From the NCBI GenBank assembly GCA_043759595.1, contig JAYVLG010000002.1, forward strand, positions 29,456 to 93,455: a stretch of 64,000 nucleotides of DNA, read 5' to 3'. Numbering within the stretch: position 1 is the stretch's first letter; every line of letters starts with the position of its first letter. Shown here piece after piece: positions 25,975 through 34,885 of this stretch. The DNA is from Sulfurirhabdus sp043759595 (GTDB lineage Bacteria; Pseudomonadota; Gammaproteobacteria; Burkholderiales; SMCO01). Position numbers and translations under genes: made by a program. Below the pieces are notes generated by a model that worked only from the letters and a program-made list of their open reading frames with translations, ran no database searches and had not been told where the DNA came from.

Positions 25975-27255
25975 TCAGTGCGCACTCTCGTACACAACAT
26001 GCCCCTCTACCAATGTATAGCGAACCTTTCCCTGTAATTCCATCCCCAGGAATGGCGTATTTTTCCCTTGGCTTTTGAGCGCTTTCGGTTCTATTTTCCA
26101 ATACGCTTCCGGGTCGAAAATACAAATATCGCCTGCTTGACCAACCCCTAAGTGGCCATTCTCGATACCTAGTATTCTGGCAGGATCAGCGGTGACCTTT
26201 GCGAGGGCTTTTACAAAAGGAATTTTCATTTCTGCAGCCCATTTAAGCGTCAAGGGCAGCAATAGCTCCAACCCCGTGGCCCCAGGTTCGGCCTCTTCAA
26301 ACGGAAGAATCTTGGCATCATCATCTACAGGACTGTGGTCGGAGCAGATCACATCAATGGTACCGTCCTTTAATCCTGAACGAATCGCGTCTTTGTCACG
26401 CAAGCTGCGCAGTGGCGGGATCAGTCGGCAGTTGGAATCAAAAAAGCCGATATCCATCTCGCTTAAATGCGCGTGATGCACACCAATATCACAACTGATC
26501 GCCATGCCCTGTTTCTTAGCGGTACGCACCATATCAATTGCTTCACTGCTGGAAAGACGGCAGATGTGTAATTTAGCACCGGTTTCTTTAGCCAACAGCA
26601 ATATGGTAGAAAGTGCGATTGTCTCGGCACAGGTGGGAATGGAGGGCAACCCAAGACGCGTCGCCACTTCGCCATCATGTGCCACCCCATTTTTAGATAA
26701 CAGGGCATCCTGAGGGCGCAACCAGACGGTAAAACCAAATGTAGCGGCATACTGCATCGCCCTCATCATCACCAGGGTATCATTCAGCACGACATCACCA
26801 TGAGAAAAAGCAATGCAGCCCGCGTCATGGAGTTCAGCCATTTCAGTCAGTTGAGTGCCAGCCAGCTTTTGTGTCAACGCCCCTAACGGAAATACGCGCG
26901 CCTGATTCAGGCTTTTCGCCCGATGTTTTAACATCTGCACCAAGCCGGGCTCGTCCAAAGGCGGATCAGTATCTGGCGGGCAAACCAGGCTGGTCACACC
27001 ACCGGCCACTGCTGCGGCCATTTCGCTTGAGAGGGTTGCCTTGTATTCAAAGCCGGGCTCTCGCAGTCGGGCAGATAAATCAATGAGCCCCGGAGAGACA
27101 ATCAATCCCGTTGCATCCAGCAACCGGTTTGCATGAAAACCATCTGGCGCATTGCCTATGGCGACGATTTTCCCGGCCGCAATAAAGACATCCTGTATCG
27201 CATCCATGCCATTTTTTGGATCAACTACGCGGCCACCTTTGATGTGGATTTTCAT
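25975..27255 (-). CDS. Dihydroorotase-like protein PyrC', probably catalytically inactive
   Basis: A 426-residue amidohydrolase-fold protein resembling dihydroorotase. The metal-binding HxH of active enzymes (normally DLHVHLREPG) is replaced here by DLSARLREPG, with Ser61 and Arg63 in the ligand positions; later segments (GVHHAHL, ICSDHSP) retain some His and Asp. In Pseudomonas and relatives such a PyrC' has no catalysis but is a structural subunit of the aspartate transcarbamoylase holoenzyme. Its position 5 bp after pyrB fits that role. An active pyrC should exist elsewhere in the genome. Confidence 0.87.
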   Translation of the reverse strand: MKIHIKGGRVVDPKNGMDAIQDVFIAAGKIVAIGNAPDGFHANRLLDATGLIVSPGLIDLSARLREPGFEYKATLSSEMAAAVAGGVTSLVCPPDTDPPLDEPGLVQMLKHRAKSLNQARVFPLGALTQKLAGTQLTEMAELHDAGCIAFSHGDVVLNDTLVMMRAMQYAATFGFTVWLRPQDALLSKNGVAHDGEVATRLGLPSIPTCAETIALSTILLLAKETGAKLHICRLSSSEAIDMVRTAKKQGMAISCDIGVHHAHLSEMDIGFFDSNCRLIPPLRSLRDKDAIRSGLKDGTIDVICSDHSPVDDDAKILPFEEAEPGATGLELLLPLTLKWAAEMKIPFVKALAKVTADPARILGIENGHLGVGQAGDICIFDPEAYWKIEPKALKSQGKNTPFLGMELQGKVRYTLVEGHVVYESAH

Positions 27256-27260
27256 AACAA

Positions 27261-28211
27261 TCAGGCTCCCACCAAGATACTCATTACCGCCATCCTCACT
27301 GCAATCCCGTAAGTGACTTGGGGCAAAATAACCGACTGCGCACCATCTGCCACGGTTGAATCAATCTCCACCCCCCGGTTCATCGGCCCAGGGTGCATTA
27401 CAATGGCATCGGGTTTGGCGTAAGCCAGCTTTTCTGCCGTCAGGCCATAATACTTAAAATATTCTTGTGCGCTGGGCAGCAACGCTCCGCGCATACGCTC
27501 ATTTTGTAACCGCAACATAATCACTACATCCACATCCTTCAAGCCTTTGGTCATGTCGTTGTAAACATGTACACCCAGCTGCTCTACACCAGTAGGTAAC
27601 AAGGTTTTGGGGGCAATGACGCGCACTTCCGGCACACCCAGAATATTCAAGGCATGAATTTGCGATCGGGCGACACGGGAGTGCATGACATCACCGACAA
27701 TCGCCACACGCAGATTGGTGAATTCTTTTTTGAACTTGCGTATGGTAAACATATCCAGCAAGCCTTGCGTAGGATGGGCATGACGCCCGTCTCCTGCATT
27801 CACAACGTGAATATGCGGTGCCACATGACGTGCAATCAGATGGGCAGCGCCCGATTGTGCATGCCGCACTATAAACATATCGGCCTGCATGGCGGCCAGA
27901 TTATCAACCGTATCCAGCAGGGTTTCCCCTTTGGATTGAGAAGAGGCGCTGATATTCAGATTGATCACGTCCGCTGACAAGCGCTTTGCAGCGATTTCAA
28001 ATGTAGTACGGGTGCGGGTGCTGGGTTCGAAAAACAGGTTGAATATGGCTTTGCCGCGTAGCAGTGGTACTTTCTTCACTTCTCGTTCTGCAACAGAAAC
28101 AAACGGTTCTGCGGTATCCAGTATGTGACGGAGTATTTCTACCGGAAGGCCTTCAATCGACAGCAAATGCTGCAGTTCGCCGTTTTTATTGATTTGCGGG
28201 TTATTGAGCAT
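27261..28211 (-). CDS. pyrB: Aspartate carbamoyltransferase catalytic subunit
   Basis: Condenses carbamoyl phosphate with aspartate in pyrimidine synthesis. The 316-residue protein contains the carbamoyl-phosphate motif FFEPSTRTRTTFE at about residue 59, HPTQGLLDMFTI at about 144 and VMHPGPMNRGVEID at about 271. It lies directly before pyrC', and the pair probably form a Pseudomonas-type holoenzyme; no pyrI is present. pyrR lies upstream, so uracil-dependent control is likely. Confidence 0.95.
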   Translation of the reverse strand: MLNNPQINKNGELQHLLSIEGLPVEILRHILDTAEPFVSVAEREVKKVPLLRGKAIFNLFFEPSTRTRTTFEIAAKRLSADVINLNISASSQSKGETLLDTVDNLAAMQADMFIVRHAQSGAAHLIARHVAPHIHVVNAGDGRHAHPTQGLLDMFTIRKFKKEFTNLRVAIVGDVMHSRVARSQIHALNILGVPEVRVIAPKTLLPTGVEQLGVHVYNDMTKGLKDVDVVIMLRLQNERMRGALLPSAQEYFKYYGLTAEKLAYAKPDAIVMHPGPMNRGVEIDSTVADGAQSVILPQVTYGIAVRMAVMSILVGA

Positions 28212-28246
28212 AGGCTTGCTTCCGGCGGTATGTGTAAGTGGGCAAC

Positions 28247-28273
28247 ATTATAACTGATCGCGCAACTTGCGCG
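28247..28273 (-). promoter_or_regulatory. Palindrome and TATAAT in the pyrR-pyrB gap
   Basis: A GC-rich palindrome CGCGCAACTTGCGCG (28259-28273) lies 6 bases upstream, on the minus strand, of TATAAT (28247-28252). That is about 36 bases before pyrB. It could be a promoter with an operator, or a weak hairpin between pyrR and pyrB. No U-tract follows. Confidence 0.35.
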
Positions 28274-28294
28274 CCATTAGTGAAAATTCTCTTT

Positions 28295-28816
28295 TCAACT
28301 GGCAGAAGCAATCACTTCTTTCAGCTCTAAAGTCAGCTTGCCATGTTCATCCTGTATTAACTGGATATTCTGGCCTTCTTCCAGAGGCAAGCTGAACCCG
28401 ACAAACTGCGCGGAGAAAGGTAACTCACGCCCGCCTCTATCTACCAGCACTACGAGCTGAATGCTTGCTGGTCGCCCATAATCAAACAGTTCATTAATGG
28501 CTGCGCGAACGGTTCGCCCGGTGTAAAGTACATCATCTACCAGAATCACATCCCGGTCAGTTACGTCAAATGGCATGTCAGAAGGTTTCACTTCAGGATG
28601 CAATCCTTCTCTGCTGAAATCATCGCGATAAAATGAAATATCCAGCGCGCCCAGTGGAATACTGGTACCAAGCTTTGCATGCAAGGCCTGCGCCAACCAG
28701 ACACCTCCCGTATGGATTCCCACCAGGGCGCTGTTAGTTGTGAGATGAGGCTTTATTTTCTGCGCAAGTTCCTGCGTCAGGGCCTCCACATCAGGAAGTT
28801 GCATGTTATTGTCCAT
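28295..28816 (-). CDS. pyrR: Bifunctional PyrR regulator / uracil phosphoribosyltransferase
   Basis: A 173-residue PRTase-fold protein. The PRPP-binding motif is VILVDDVLYTGRTVRAA at about residues 89-105. In Gram-positive bacteria PyrR binds pyr mRNA and controls attenuation; in proteobacteria it is less studied and may mainly salvage uracil. Its place between ruvX (overlap of 11 bp) and pyrB supports a role in pyrimidine control. No clear PyrR-binding attenuator was recognised in the 83-bp gap to pyrB. Confidence 0.9.
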   Translation of the reverse strand: MDNNMQLPDVEALTQELAQKIKPHLTTNSALVGIHTGGVWLAQALHAKLGTSIPLGALDISFYRDDFSREGLHPEVKPSDMPFDVTDRDVILVDDVLYTGRTVRAAINELFDYGRPASIQLVVLVDRGGRELPFSAQFVGFSLPLEEGQNIQLIQDEHGKLTLELKEVIASAS

Positions 28817-29264
28817 CCAGAAAAGTTTGTAAGATATGTTGCGCCGCTACCTGGTCCAGCATCGGCTTTTGTTTTCTTCCCCGCACACCCACCTCTCTCA
28901 AGGTTTGTTCCGCCTCAACGGATGTCAATCGCTCGTCCACCAGAGCGGTCCTGATCTTAAACCGTGCTTCCAGTCGTCTGGCAAACTTGCGACACAATGC
29001 GGACAGATCATGTTCCGTGCCATCCATGTGTGCCGGCAAACCTACCACCAGCATTACAGGCTGCCATTCCTTGATTAGCGCAGCAATTGCTGCGAAGCGT
29101 TTATCGTTGCTTTCTTCGCTGATAGTTGCGAGAGGATGTGCCACACCTATGGATAGTTCACCCAGTGCTACACCAATTCGCTTTTCACCAAAATCGAAGG
29201 ACAGTACGCTGCCAACGGGTGGATAGGAGATCGGAAGGTCAGACTTGCCTGATTCTGGATTCAT
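28806..29264 (-). CDS. ruvX: Putative pre-16S rRNA nuclease RuvX/YqgF
   Basis: A 152-residue RNase H-fold protein of the YqgF family, involved in maturing the 5' end of 16S rRNA and formerly proposed as a Holliday junction resolvase. The first acidic motif is LSFDFGEKRIGVALG, the second region VVGLPAHMDGTE, and the C-terminal acidic motif is TALVDERLTSVEAE. It lies between yqgE and pyrR in an order conserved across proteobacteria and overlaps pyrR by 11 bp. Confidence 0.92.
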   Translation of the reverse strand: MNPESGKSDLPISYPPVGSVLSFDFGEKRIGVALGELSIGVAHPLATISEESNDKRFAAIAALIKEWQPVMLVVGLPAHMDGTEHDLSALCRKFARRLEARFKIRTALVDERLTSVEAEQTLREVGVRGRKQKPMLDQVAAQHILQTFLDGQ

Positions 29265-29307
29265 TCAACTCAAATTGCGTTTTACTGGATTACTTTTAGT
29301 CACGACG

Positions 29308-29874
29308 TTAAGCATGTCCTGCATCTTCCGACAAAAAAGCCGGGTTGATACCCAGGATATCCATTGCCGCTTGCAACCGTTCTTCATAAGGCAAATCAAA
29401 AATAACATGGGAAGATGCTTTGACTGTGAGCCAGGCATTTTGAGCAAGCTCCAGCTCCAGTTGCCCCGGCCCCCACCCTGCATAGCCGAGCGTGATCAGT
29501 ATTTTTTCAGGCCCTTCTCCCCGGCCGACAGCGTGCAGTATATCTTTGGACGTGGTCAAACCCAGATTATTATTCATTGCCAAGGTAGACTGCCATTCGC
29601 CAACCGGCTGATGCAGCACAAAACCGCGATCCATCTGCACCGGCCCACCATAATTGACTTTAAACGCTCTCAGTTCTTCCGGCTGTAACTCTATCTCAAT
29701 CTGTTCAAACAAAGCTTGCAGAGTCATGTCTATGGGCTGGTTAACTACAACACCCAATGCTCCTTCCTCATTATGTTCACAGATATAAGTGAGTGTTTTG
29801 GCGAAATAAGAATCTGCCATGTTCGGCATGGCGATGAGGAAATGATCTGTCAGATTCACGTTTTGCATGTTCAT
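29308..29874 (-). CDS. YqgE/AlgH family protein
   Basis: A 188-residue YqgE/AlgH-family protein (DUF179), a compact cytoplasmic fold of unknown biochemical function; in Pseudomonas AlgH was linked to alginate regulation. The typical N-terminus is LTDHFLIAMPNMADSYFAKT, with GALGVVVNQP and GGPVQMDRGFVLH following. It is 43 bp upstream of ruvX in the conserved yqgE-ruvX-pyrR-pyrB run. Confidence 0.92.
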   Translation of the reverse strand: MNMQNVNLTDHFLIAMPNMADSYFAKTLTYICEHNEEGALGVVVNQPIDMTLQALFEQIEIELQPEELRAFKVNYGGPVQMDRGFVLHQPVGEWQSTLAMNNNLGLTTSKDILHAVGRGEGPEKILITLGYAGWGPGQLELELAQNAWLTVKASSHVIFDLPYEERLQAAMDILGINPAFLSEDAGHA

Positions 29875-29965
29875 ATTATGGCATACATTAACCCAATAGT
29901 AAGGGGACTGCTACCCGCTATCTGACTGTTTGCATCCTTTGCTGACATTTTACAGATTTATAAAT

Positions 29966-30880
29966 TCACTCAAACAAACCTTCTACGGAGAGGTAACGCT
30001 CACCAGTATCATAACAAAAAGTCAGCACGCGACTGCCTTCTGGCATATCTCTCAATTTATTGTTGATTGCGGCCAGTGAAGCACCGCTGGAGATACCAAT
30101 AAAAATCCCTTCTTCTCGCGCACAACGGCTGGCAAAATTAAAAGCGTCTTTTGCATCTACGGTAATCACGCCATCCAGTATGGCCCGATTCAACACTTTT
30201 GGTACAAAGCCTGCGCCTATTCCTTGCAATGCATGCGGCCCTTTTTCGCCACCGCTCAATACGGCAGATTCAGTTGGTTCTACGGCAAAAACCTGAAGTT
30301 TTGGAAACTTTGCTTTCAGTATGTCGGCACAGCCGGTGATGTGACCACCCGTCCCCACACCGGTTATCAGATAATCAATGCCTTCCGGGAAGTCGTCCAG
30401 TATTTCCTGTGCAGTTGTTTTGCGATGCGCCTCTGCATTTGCTGGATTTTCGAACTGCTGAGGCATCCAAGCATTTTCAATCTCGTTCACCATTTCTGTC
30501 GCACGATCAATTGCGCCGCCCATGCCTTTTTCAGGTGGCGTTAATTCCAGCCTGGCGCCCAATGCTGTCATGTAGCGACGACGCTCGATTGACATGGATT
30601 TCGGCATAGTCAGTATTAATTTATAGCCCTTGGCCGCTGCTACCATAGCCAATCCAATACCCGTATTCCCGGATGTGGGTTCGATAATGGTGGTCTCCGC
30701 ATTGATTTTACCAGTTCGCTCCGCCTCTTCAATCATTTCCAGCGCAATACGATCTTTGATACTGCCACCTGGATTGGCGCGTTCCAGCTTCATCCACACT
30801 TCAATGTTTTTGTTAAATAGCCGATTTATTCTGACATGCGGCGTATGGCCTATTGTCTCTAATATGGAGGATACCTTCAT
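29966..30880 (-). CDS. O-acetylserine sulfhydrylase (cysteine synthase, CysK type)
   Basis: PLP enzyme that makes cysteine from O-acetylserine and sulfide. The 304-residue protein has the PLP lysine in NPGGSIKDRIA at about residue 41, the substrate loop EPTSGNTGIGLA at about 67, and the phosphate-binding GTGGHITG at about 175. Several features fit CysK better than CysM, but the split cannot be made firmly by eye. The ATG at 30880 has AAGGAG 9 bases upstream and is preferred over one 16 codons further up. Confidence 0.9.
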   Translation of the reverse strand: MKVSSILETIGHTPHVRINRLFNKNIEVWMKLERANPGGSIKDRIALEMIEEAERTGKINAETTIIEPTSGNTGIGLAMVAAAKGYKLILTMPKSMSIERRRYMTALGARLELTPPEKGMGGAIDRATEMVNEIENAWMPQQFENPANAEAHRKTTAQEILDDFPEGIDYLITGVGTGGHITGCADILKAKFPKLQVFAVEPTESAVLSGGEKGPHALQGIGAGFVPKVLNRAILDGVITVDAKDAFNFASRCAREEGIFIGISSGASLAAINNKLRDMPEGSRVLTFCYDTGERYLSVEGLFE

Positions 30881-31116
30881 GCTCTGCTTCTCCTTTTTTC
30901 GTATTTTAATCATTATGGACGATGGCAATGCAGCATTTATAATTATAGCCCGCTAAGAAAGCAATCCTAACCTACTCAAAGAATGGATTCAATCATGGTC
31001 AGCCTTCTTTCCATGTATTGCGGGAATTTTTCAGTTCCGAATTACTGAAAGTTGATCGTGGAGGACATTAAAACAGAAGTAGAAGGGGAAGGGTGTTAAG
31101 GGAAACTATTTGATTC

Positions 31117-31149
31117 GGGCGCACTAGGTTAGACATTGCAGGTGCGCCC
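31117..31149 (-). terminator. GC-rich hairpin downstream of the broken binding-protein gene
   Basis: Perfect 8-bp arms GGGCGCAC and GTGCGCCC with a 17-base loop, 12 bases beyond the stop of the minus-strand gene. No U-tract follows on that strand, so it may be a weak terminator or an mRNA 3'-end stabiliser. Confidence 0.4.
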
Positions 31150-31160
31150 TGAATTCACAA

Positions 31161-32301
31161 TCAGTTTCTGAACGTGCCTTCCTTTGTGATCACGGTTAGA
31201 TCCGTAAACGTTGAGCCACTATGGCTTGTCGGACTGAAGCGAACGCGGAAACCACCTATATCCGTATCCATTTTCTCTAGTGCCTCTACCAGTCTTTCAC
31301 GGGTCAGATTGCTGCCTGCCCGCTTCAAACCTTCTACAAAAGCATTAGCTGCTATGAATCCTTCCAAGCTTGTAAAACCAATAGGGCTTTGCGGTGCAAA
31401 TTTTTTCATAATCTTGTGATATTCCTTCACCACCAGAATTTTCTCATCAAACGGCATCGGCACTACTTGAGAGATAGAAACACCAGCTGCATCAGGCCCT
31501 AATTCGCGGGCAAGGGAACGACTTCCAACAAATGAAATTGTATAATATTGCGTGTACCCAATAGCCGCTCTCATCTGCTTGACGAATTCAGTTTCTGATT
31601 TATACACACTGATCATGATGATCGCTTGCGGCTTGGCAGCACTAATTGATTTCACCGCCGCAGTCACGTTCACTGAGTTTCGCTCTACGGTGCCAGAGCC
31701 GGTCAGACTCATGTTGCGTTTTTTCAATGCGCGCTCAACTCCCGCCAGACCAGCCTGACCATAAGCATCATTCTGATAAAAAATCGCAATTTTGGTTAAA
31801 CCCAGTTTAGTCAGATGATTGACGATTTTTTCAGTTTCATCGTAGTAACTGGCACGAACGTTAAACATAACGATTAACAGGGTCACGCAGCAATTCTGCG
31901 CCCGTGAATGCGCCAAAAAATGGCACTTTGCTTTCGGTAAAAACAGGCAGCGCTGCTTTACTGGTTGGCGTTCCAACATAGCCAAACAAGGCAAATACAT
32001 TTTCTTGTGATATCAGTTTCTTCGTGTTTTCTACTGCACGTGCCGGCTCATAGCCGTCATCCAGTGTTTTCAGTTCGATTTTGCGGCCATTCACACCACC
32101 TTGTGAATTAACATAATCGAAATAGGCTTTGGCGCCATCGCGCATTTCTTGTCCCAGCTCCGCAGAAGGACCACTCAAAACCACTGACTGACCTATAACA
32201 ATCGAATGATCGGTTACACCTGTTTCCGCTTTAACACTCACAGTTAGAGCAAGTGCCAGACTTGCCATTCCAATTCGACCCAACACATTTAAATAGTTCA
32301 T
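31161..32301 (-). pseudogene. Branched-chain amino-acid-type ABC substrate-binding protein, frameshifted
   Basis: Two overlapping frames together encode one LivK/Leu-Ile-Val-type periplasmic binding protein. The N-terminal part (from about 32301) has a signal peptide and SIVIGQSVVLSGPSAELGQE and runs to DPVNRYV followed by TAA at about 31861. The second frame continues with FNVRASYYDETEKIV and runs to 31161. The junction at about 31862-31868 sits in a GTTTAAC context, and a two-base loss or one-base gain would explain the shift. No permease or ATPase gene is adjacent, so the intact protein would have been an orphan. A sequencing error is the main alternative to a true pseudogene. Confidence 0.85.
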
Positions 32302-32417
32302 ATCTAATCTCATATAATCTGGTAAACAAAAATAGTCCACTCGCTGACAGATCAGTACAACTAGTTGAGGTATCAACCGGAAACGGAAGCAGCAGGGACT
32401 TCTTATAGCAAAATAAA

Positions 32418-32443
32418 AGAGGGCATCCGCTAAGACGCCCTCT
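32418..32443 (-). terminator. Intrinsic terminator or attenuator upstream of the binding-protein pseudogene
   Basis: Arms AGAGGGC and GCCCTCT (7 bp, perfect) with a 12-base loop, followed on the minus strand by TTTTATTTT. It lies between the fbp terminator and the binding-protein start, so it would act in that gene's leader or close a short transcript starting near 32480, where TATACT is seen on the minus strand. Confidence 0.6.
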
Positions 32444-32601
32444 ATGCAACCACAATATTAGAATTTATGAATCTACTAATACAGTATATCATAAACAATT
32501 TGTAATGTTGACGACTTTTGTGATTTATTCAAAGTATTCCATACCAATAGAGGACAATTTCAGCTGACATTTTTGAGATATTTTCCGCAACACCATAAAA
32601 T

Positions 32602-32642
32602 AAAGGCGCCCAGTCACTCTTAATCAGTGACTGGGCGCCTTT
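32602..32642 (-). terminator. Strong intrinsic terminator of fbp
   Basis: A perfect 17-bp stem (arms beginning AAAGGCGCCCAGTCACT) with a 7-base loop, followed on the minus strand by TTTATTTTATGG. It lies about 45 bases past the fbp stop. Confidence 0.9.
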
Positions 32643-32684
32643 ATGAATTTAAAAGCTTAAGCGCTATTTACAAATAACCAACCC

Positions 32685-33692
32685 TTAAGCCTGCTTATGA
32701 TAAGAAACCACTGTTTCAACTTCATTTTTTGAACCCAGCAATACAGGCACACGCTGATGCAAGCCTTCCGGCTTCAGGTCCATAATGCGTTCACGACCTG
32801 TCCAGCTCGCGCCACCCGCTTGTTCAACGATAAAGGACATTGGGTTAGCTTCATACATCAAGCGCAATTTACCAGCCTTGGCAGGGTCTTTGGTATCTTT
32901 TGGATACATGAAAATACCGCCACGGGTCAGAATACGATGCACTTCAGCCACCATTGAAGCAACCCAGCGCATGTTGAAATCTTTACCACGAGGACCGGTT
33001 TTACCTGCCAGACACTCTTCAACATAACGCTGAACTGGTGCTTCCCAGAAACGCTGGTTGGATGCGTTGATCGCAAACTCTTTGGTATCTTCAGGAATGG
33101 TCATTTTAGGGTGAGTAAGCACAAACTCACCAATATCTCGATCCAGAGTAAACCCGTTTACGCCATGACCGGTAGTCAACACCAGCATGGTGGAAGAACC
33201 GTAAAGCGCGTAGCCAGCACACACTTGCTCGGTACCTGGCTGCAGGAAAGACTCGGCAGTTGCATTGGTGCCATCGCCTGGGCAACGCAAGATGGAGAAG
33301 ATCGTACCTACGGAGATATTCACATCCACGTTGCTGGAACCATCCAGTGGATCGAACACTAACAGGTATTTACCGCGTGGGTATTGTGCCGGGATAGGGT
33401 AGATTTCTTCCATTTCTTCAGACGCCATCGCAGCCAGGTGACCCGCCCATTCGTTGGACTTGATGAAAATTTCGTTGGTGATCACGTCCAGTTCTTTCTG
33501 TGTCTCACCCTGGATGTTTTCTGACTGGGCGCTGCCCATAACACCAATCAAGGCGCCTTTATTCACCGCATTGGAAATCACTTTACAAGCTGTAACAATA
33601 TCATTCAGCAACGAGGTAAAATCACCTGTCGCGCCGGCGATATGGCGTTGTTCTTCAATAATGAATTGCGTAATGGTAGTGCCGTTATGCAT
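32685..33692 (-). CDS. fbp: Fructose-1,6-bisphosphatase, class I
   Basis: Hydrolyses fructose-1,6-bisphosphate to fructose-6-phosphate in gluconeogenesis or the Calvin cycle. The 335-residue protein has the metal-binding signature VFDPLDGSSNVDVNISVGTIFSI at about residues 110-132 and LRLMYEANPMSFIVEQAGG near the C-terminus. Length is normal. It is a single-gene unit with a strong terminator. Together with the class I aldolase at 14.7-15.7 kb it supports a gluconeogenic or autotrophic carbon economy. Confidence 0.96.
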   Translation of the reverse strand: MHNGTTITQFIIEEQRHIAGATGDFTSLLNDIVTACKVISNAVNKGALIGVMGSAQSENIQGETQKELDVITNEIFIKSNEWAGHLAAMASEEMEEIYPIPAQYPRGKYLLVFDPLDGSSNVDVNISVGTIFSILRCPGDGTNATAESFLQPGTEQVCAGYALYGSSTMLVLTTGHGVNGFTLDRDIGEFVLTHPKMTIPEDTKEFAINASNQRFWEAPVQRYVEECLAGKTGPRGKDFNMRWVASMVAEVHRILTRGGIFMYPKDTKDPAKAGKLRLMYEANPMSFIVEQAGGASWTGRERIMDLKPEGLHQRVPVLLGSKNEVETVVSYHKQA

Positions 33693-33919
33693 GATAAGTT
33701 CCTAAGCCTAAAAAAAATTAAAGATATACGCTAACCCTGGGACCGGCAGTTGAATTGGGCTATTACTTAACGCATGATACGAGTCGTATTGGACGCCCCT
33801 CACGGCACAGGGCTGAGACAAACGCATCTACTGCGTGCAACTGATGACTTCAGGATCATAAAAAAAAGCGATTATATCATAAATTTTCTCTATGCAATTT
33901 ATGGCCTTAGAAGGAATCG

Positions 33920-34825
33920 TTACTCTGCTCCCATGCTGGACAACTGGTCGCCGCGCGCAAAAATCCATGTGCGGGTGATGCTGAGAATATCGACTTTTTG
34001 ACGTATCTCTTCCGTGAAAGGAGCATAAGGGGCTGCTAGCCGCACAATACGTACAGCCGCCTGATCAAGCGTTATATGGCCAGATGAACGGTTTATTTCA
34101 ACATTTTCCAGACTGCCATCGGCCTTGATAGAAACGGTCAACTGCAGGCTGCCATACAGTTTTTGCTGTTTGGCTTCTTCAGGGTAATTGAGGTTACCCA
34201 CTCTTTCTACCTTGATGCGCCAGTCCTCGACATAACGCGCAAAACTGTATTCTTTTGTTCTGGCACCAACGAACATACGTTTAGGCCGTTTTTGATATGA
34301 ATCCCAATCTTTGGAAACCTGCGCTTCCAGTCTGGCCATTTCCAGCGCTTTTGCTGCCATCTGCGTTGCATTTGGCGCAACTGATTTTTCAGTGGGTTTC
34401 TGCTGCGGTTCTTCTGTCTGATCCTGGCTGAATGTGGACTTAACCTGCATCATCAATTTTTGCGCCTGTTGCTCCAGCGCCTGAACCTGTTGCGCTTTCT
34501 GTGCTTCTTCCGGCTGAGGCTGCTGTTTGCTTAAAACCGGCAAAGGACTTTTAGCGCGGCGATCCAGATCAGTATTGCCACCTCCATCCAGATTGGCTTG
34601 CGCGAGAGCATCCGCATGGGTAGGTTTGGTTGCAGACTTACTGTTAACCAGCACCACTTCCATTGGTGAGTTTGCGGTGTCAAACTTTTTAGGATCCGGT
34701 ATTTTGAAGTTGACTCCAAAAAGAAAAATACCATGCAGCACTACCGACAGGCTCACAGCAATGGTCAGCTGGGTAGCATAGTCGAATCTGAGCAGATTAC
34801 GCTGAAATGAGGTCGCAAAGCCCAC
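33920..34825 (-). CDS. TonB-like energy transducer
   Basis: A 301-residue inner-membrane-anchored protein. A membrane segment lies at about residues 17-38, followed by a Gln/Lys/Pro-rich periplasmic spacer with a coiled-coil stretch (QPEEAQKAQQVQALEQQ), and a C-terminal TonB/TolA-type domain containing YPEEAKQQKLYGSLQLTVSIKADGSLENVEI. TonB couples the proton gradient to outer-membrane receptors through ExbB/ExbD, which are absent here. The start is GTG with a distant AGGA; no ATG fits as well. It lies 60 bp upstream of nothing obvious on its own strand except the RNB gene behind it. Confidence 0.82.
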   Translation of the reverse strand: MGFATSFQRNLLRFDYATQLTIAVSLSVVLHGIFLFGVNFKIPDPKKFDTANSPMEVVLVNSKSATKPTHADALAQANLDGGGNTDLDRRAKSPLPVLSKQQPQPEEAQKAQQVQALEQQAQKLMMQVKSTFSQDQTEEPQQKPTEKSVAPNATQMAAKALEMARLEAQVSKDWDSYQKRPKRMFVGARTKEYSFARYVEDWRIKVERVGNLNYPEEAKQQKLYGSLQLTVSIKADGSLENVEINRSSGHITLDQAAVRIVRLAAPYAPFTEEIRQKVDILSITRTWIFARGDQLSSMGAE

Positions 34826-34885
34826 GTGACGGGGTCATCCTTTTAATGAATACTTGGTGCAGTGTAAGCAATCTTCACGCATTTG

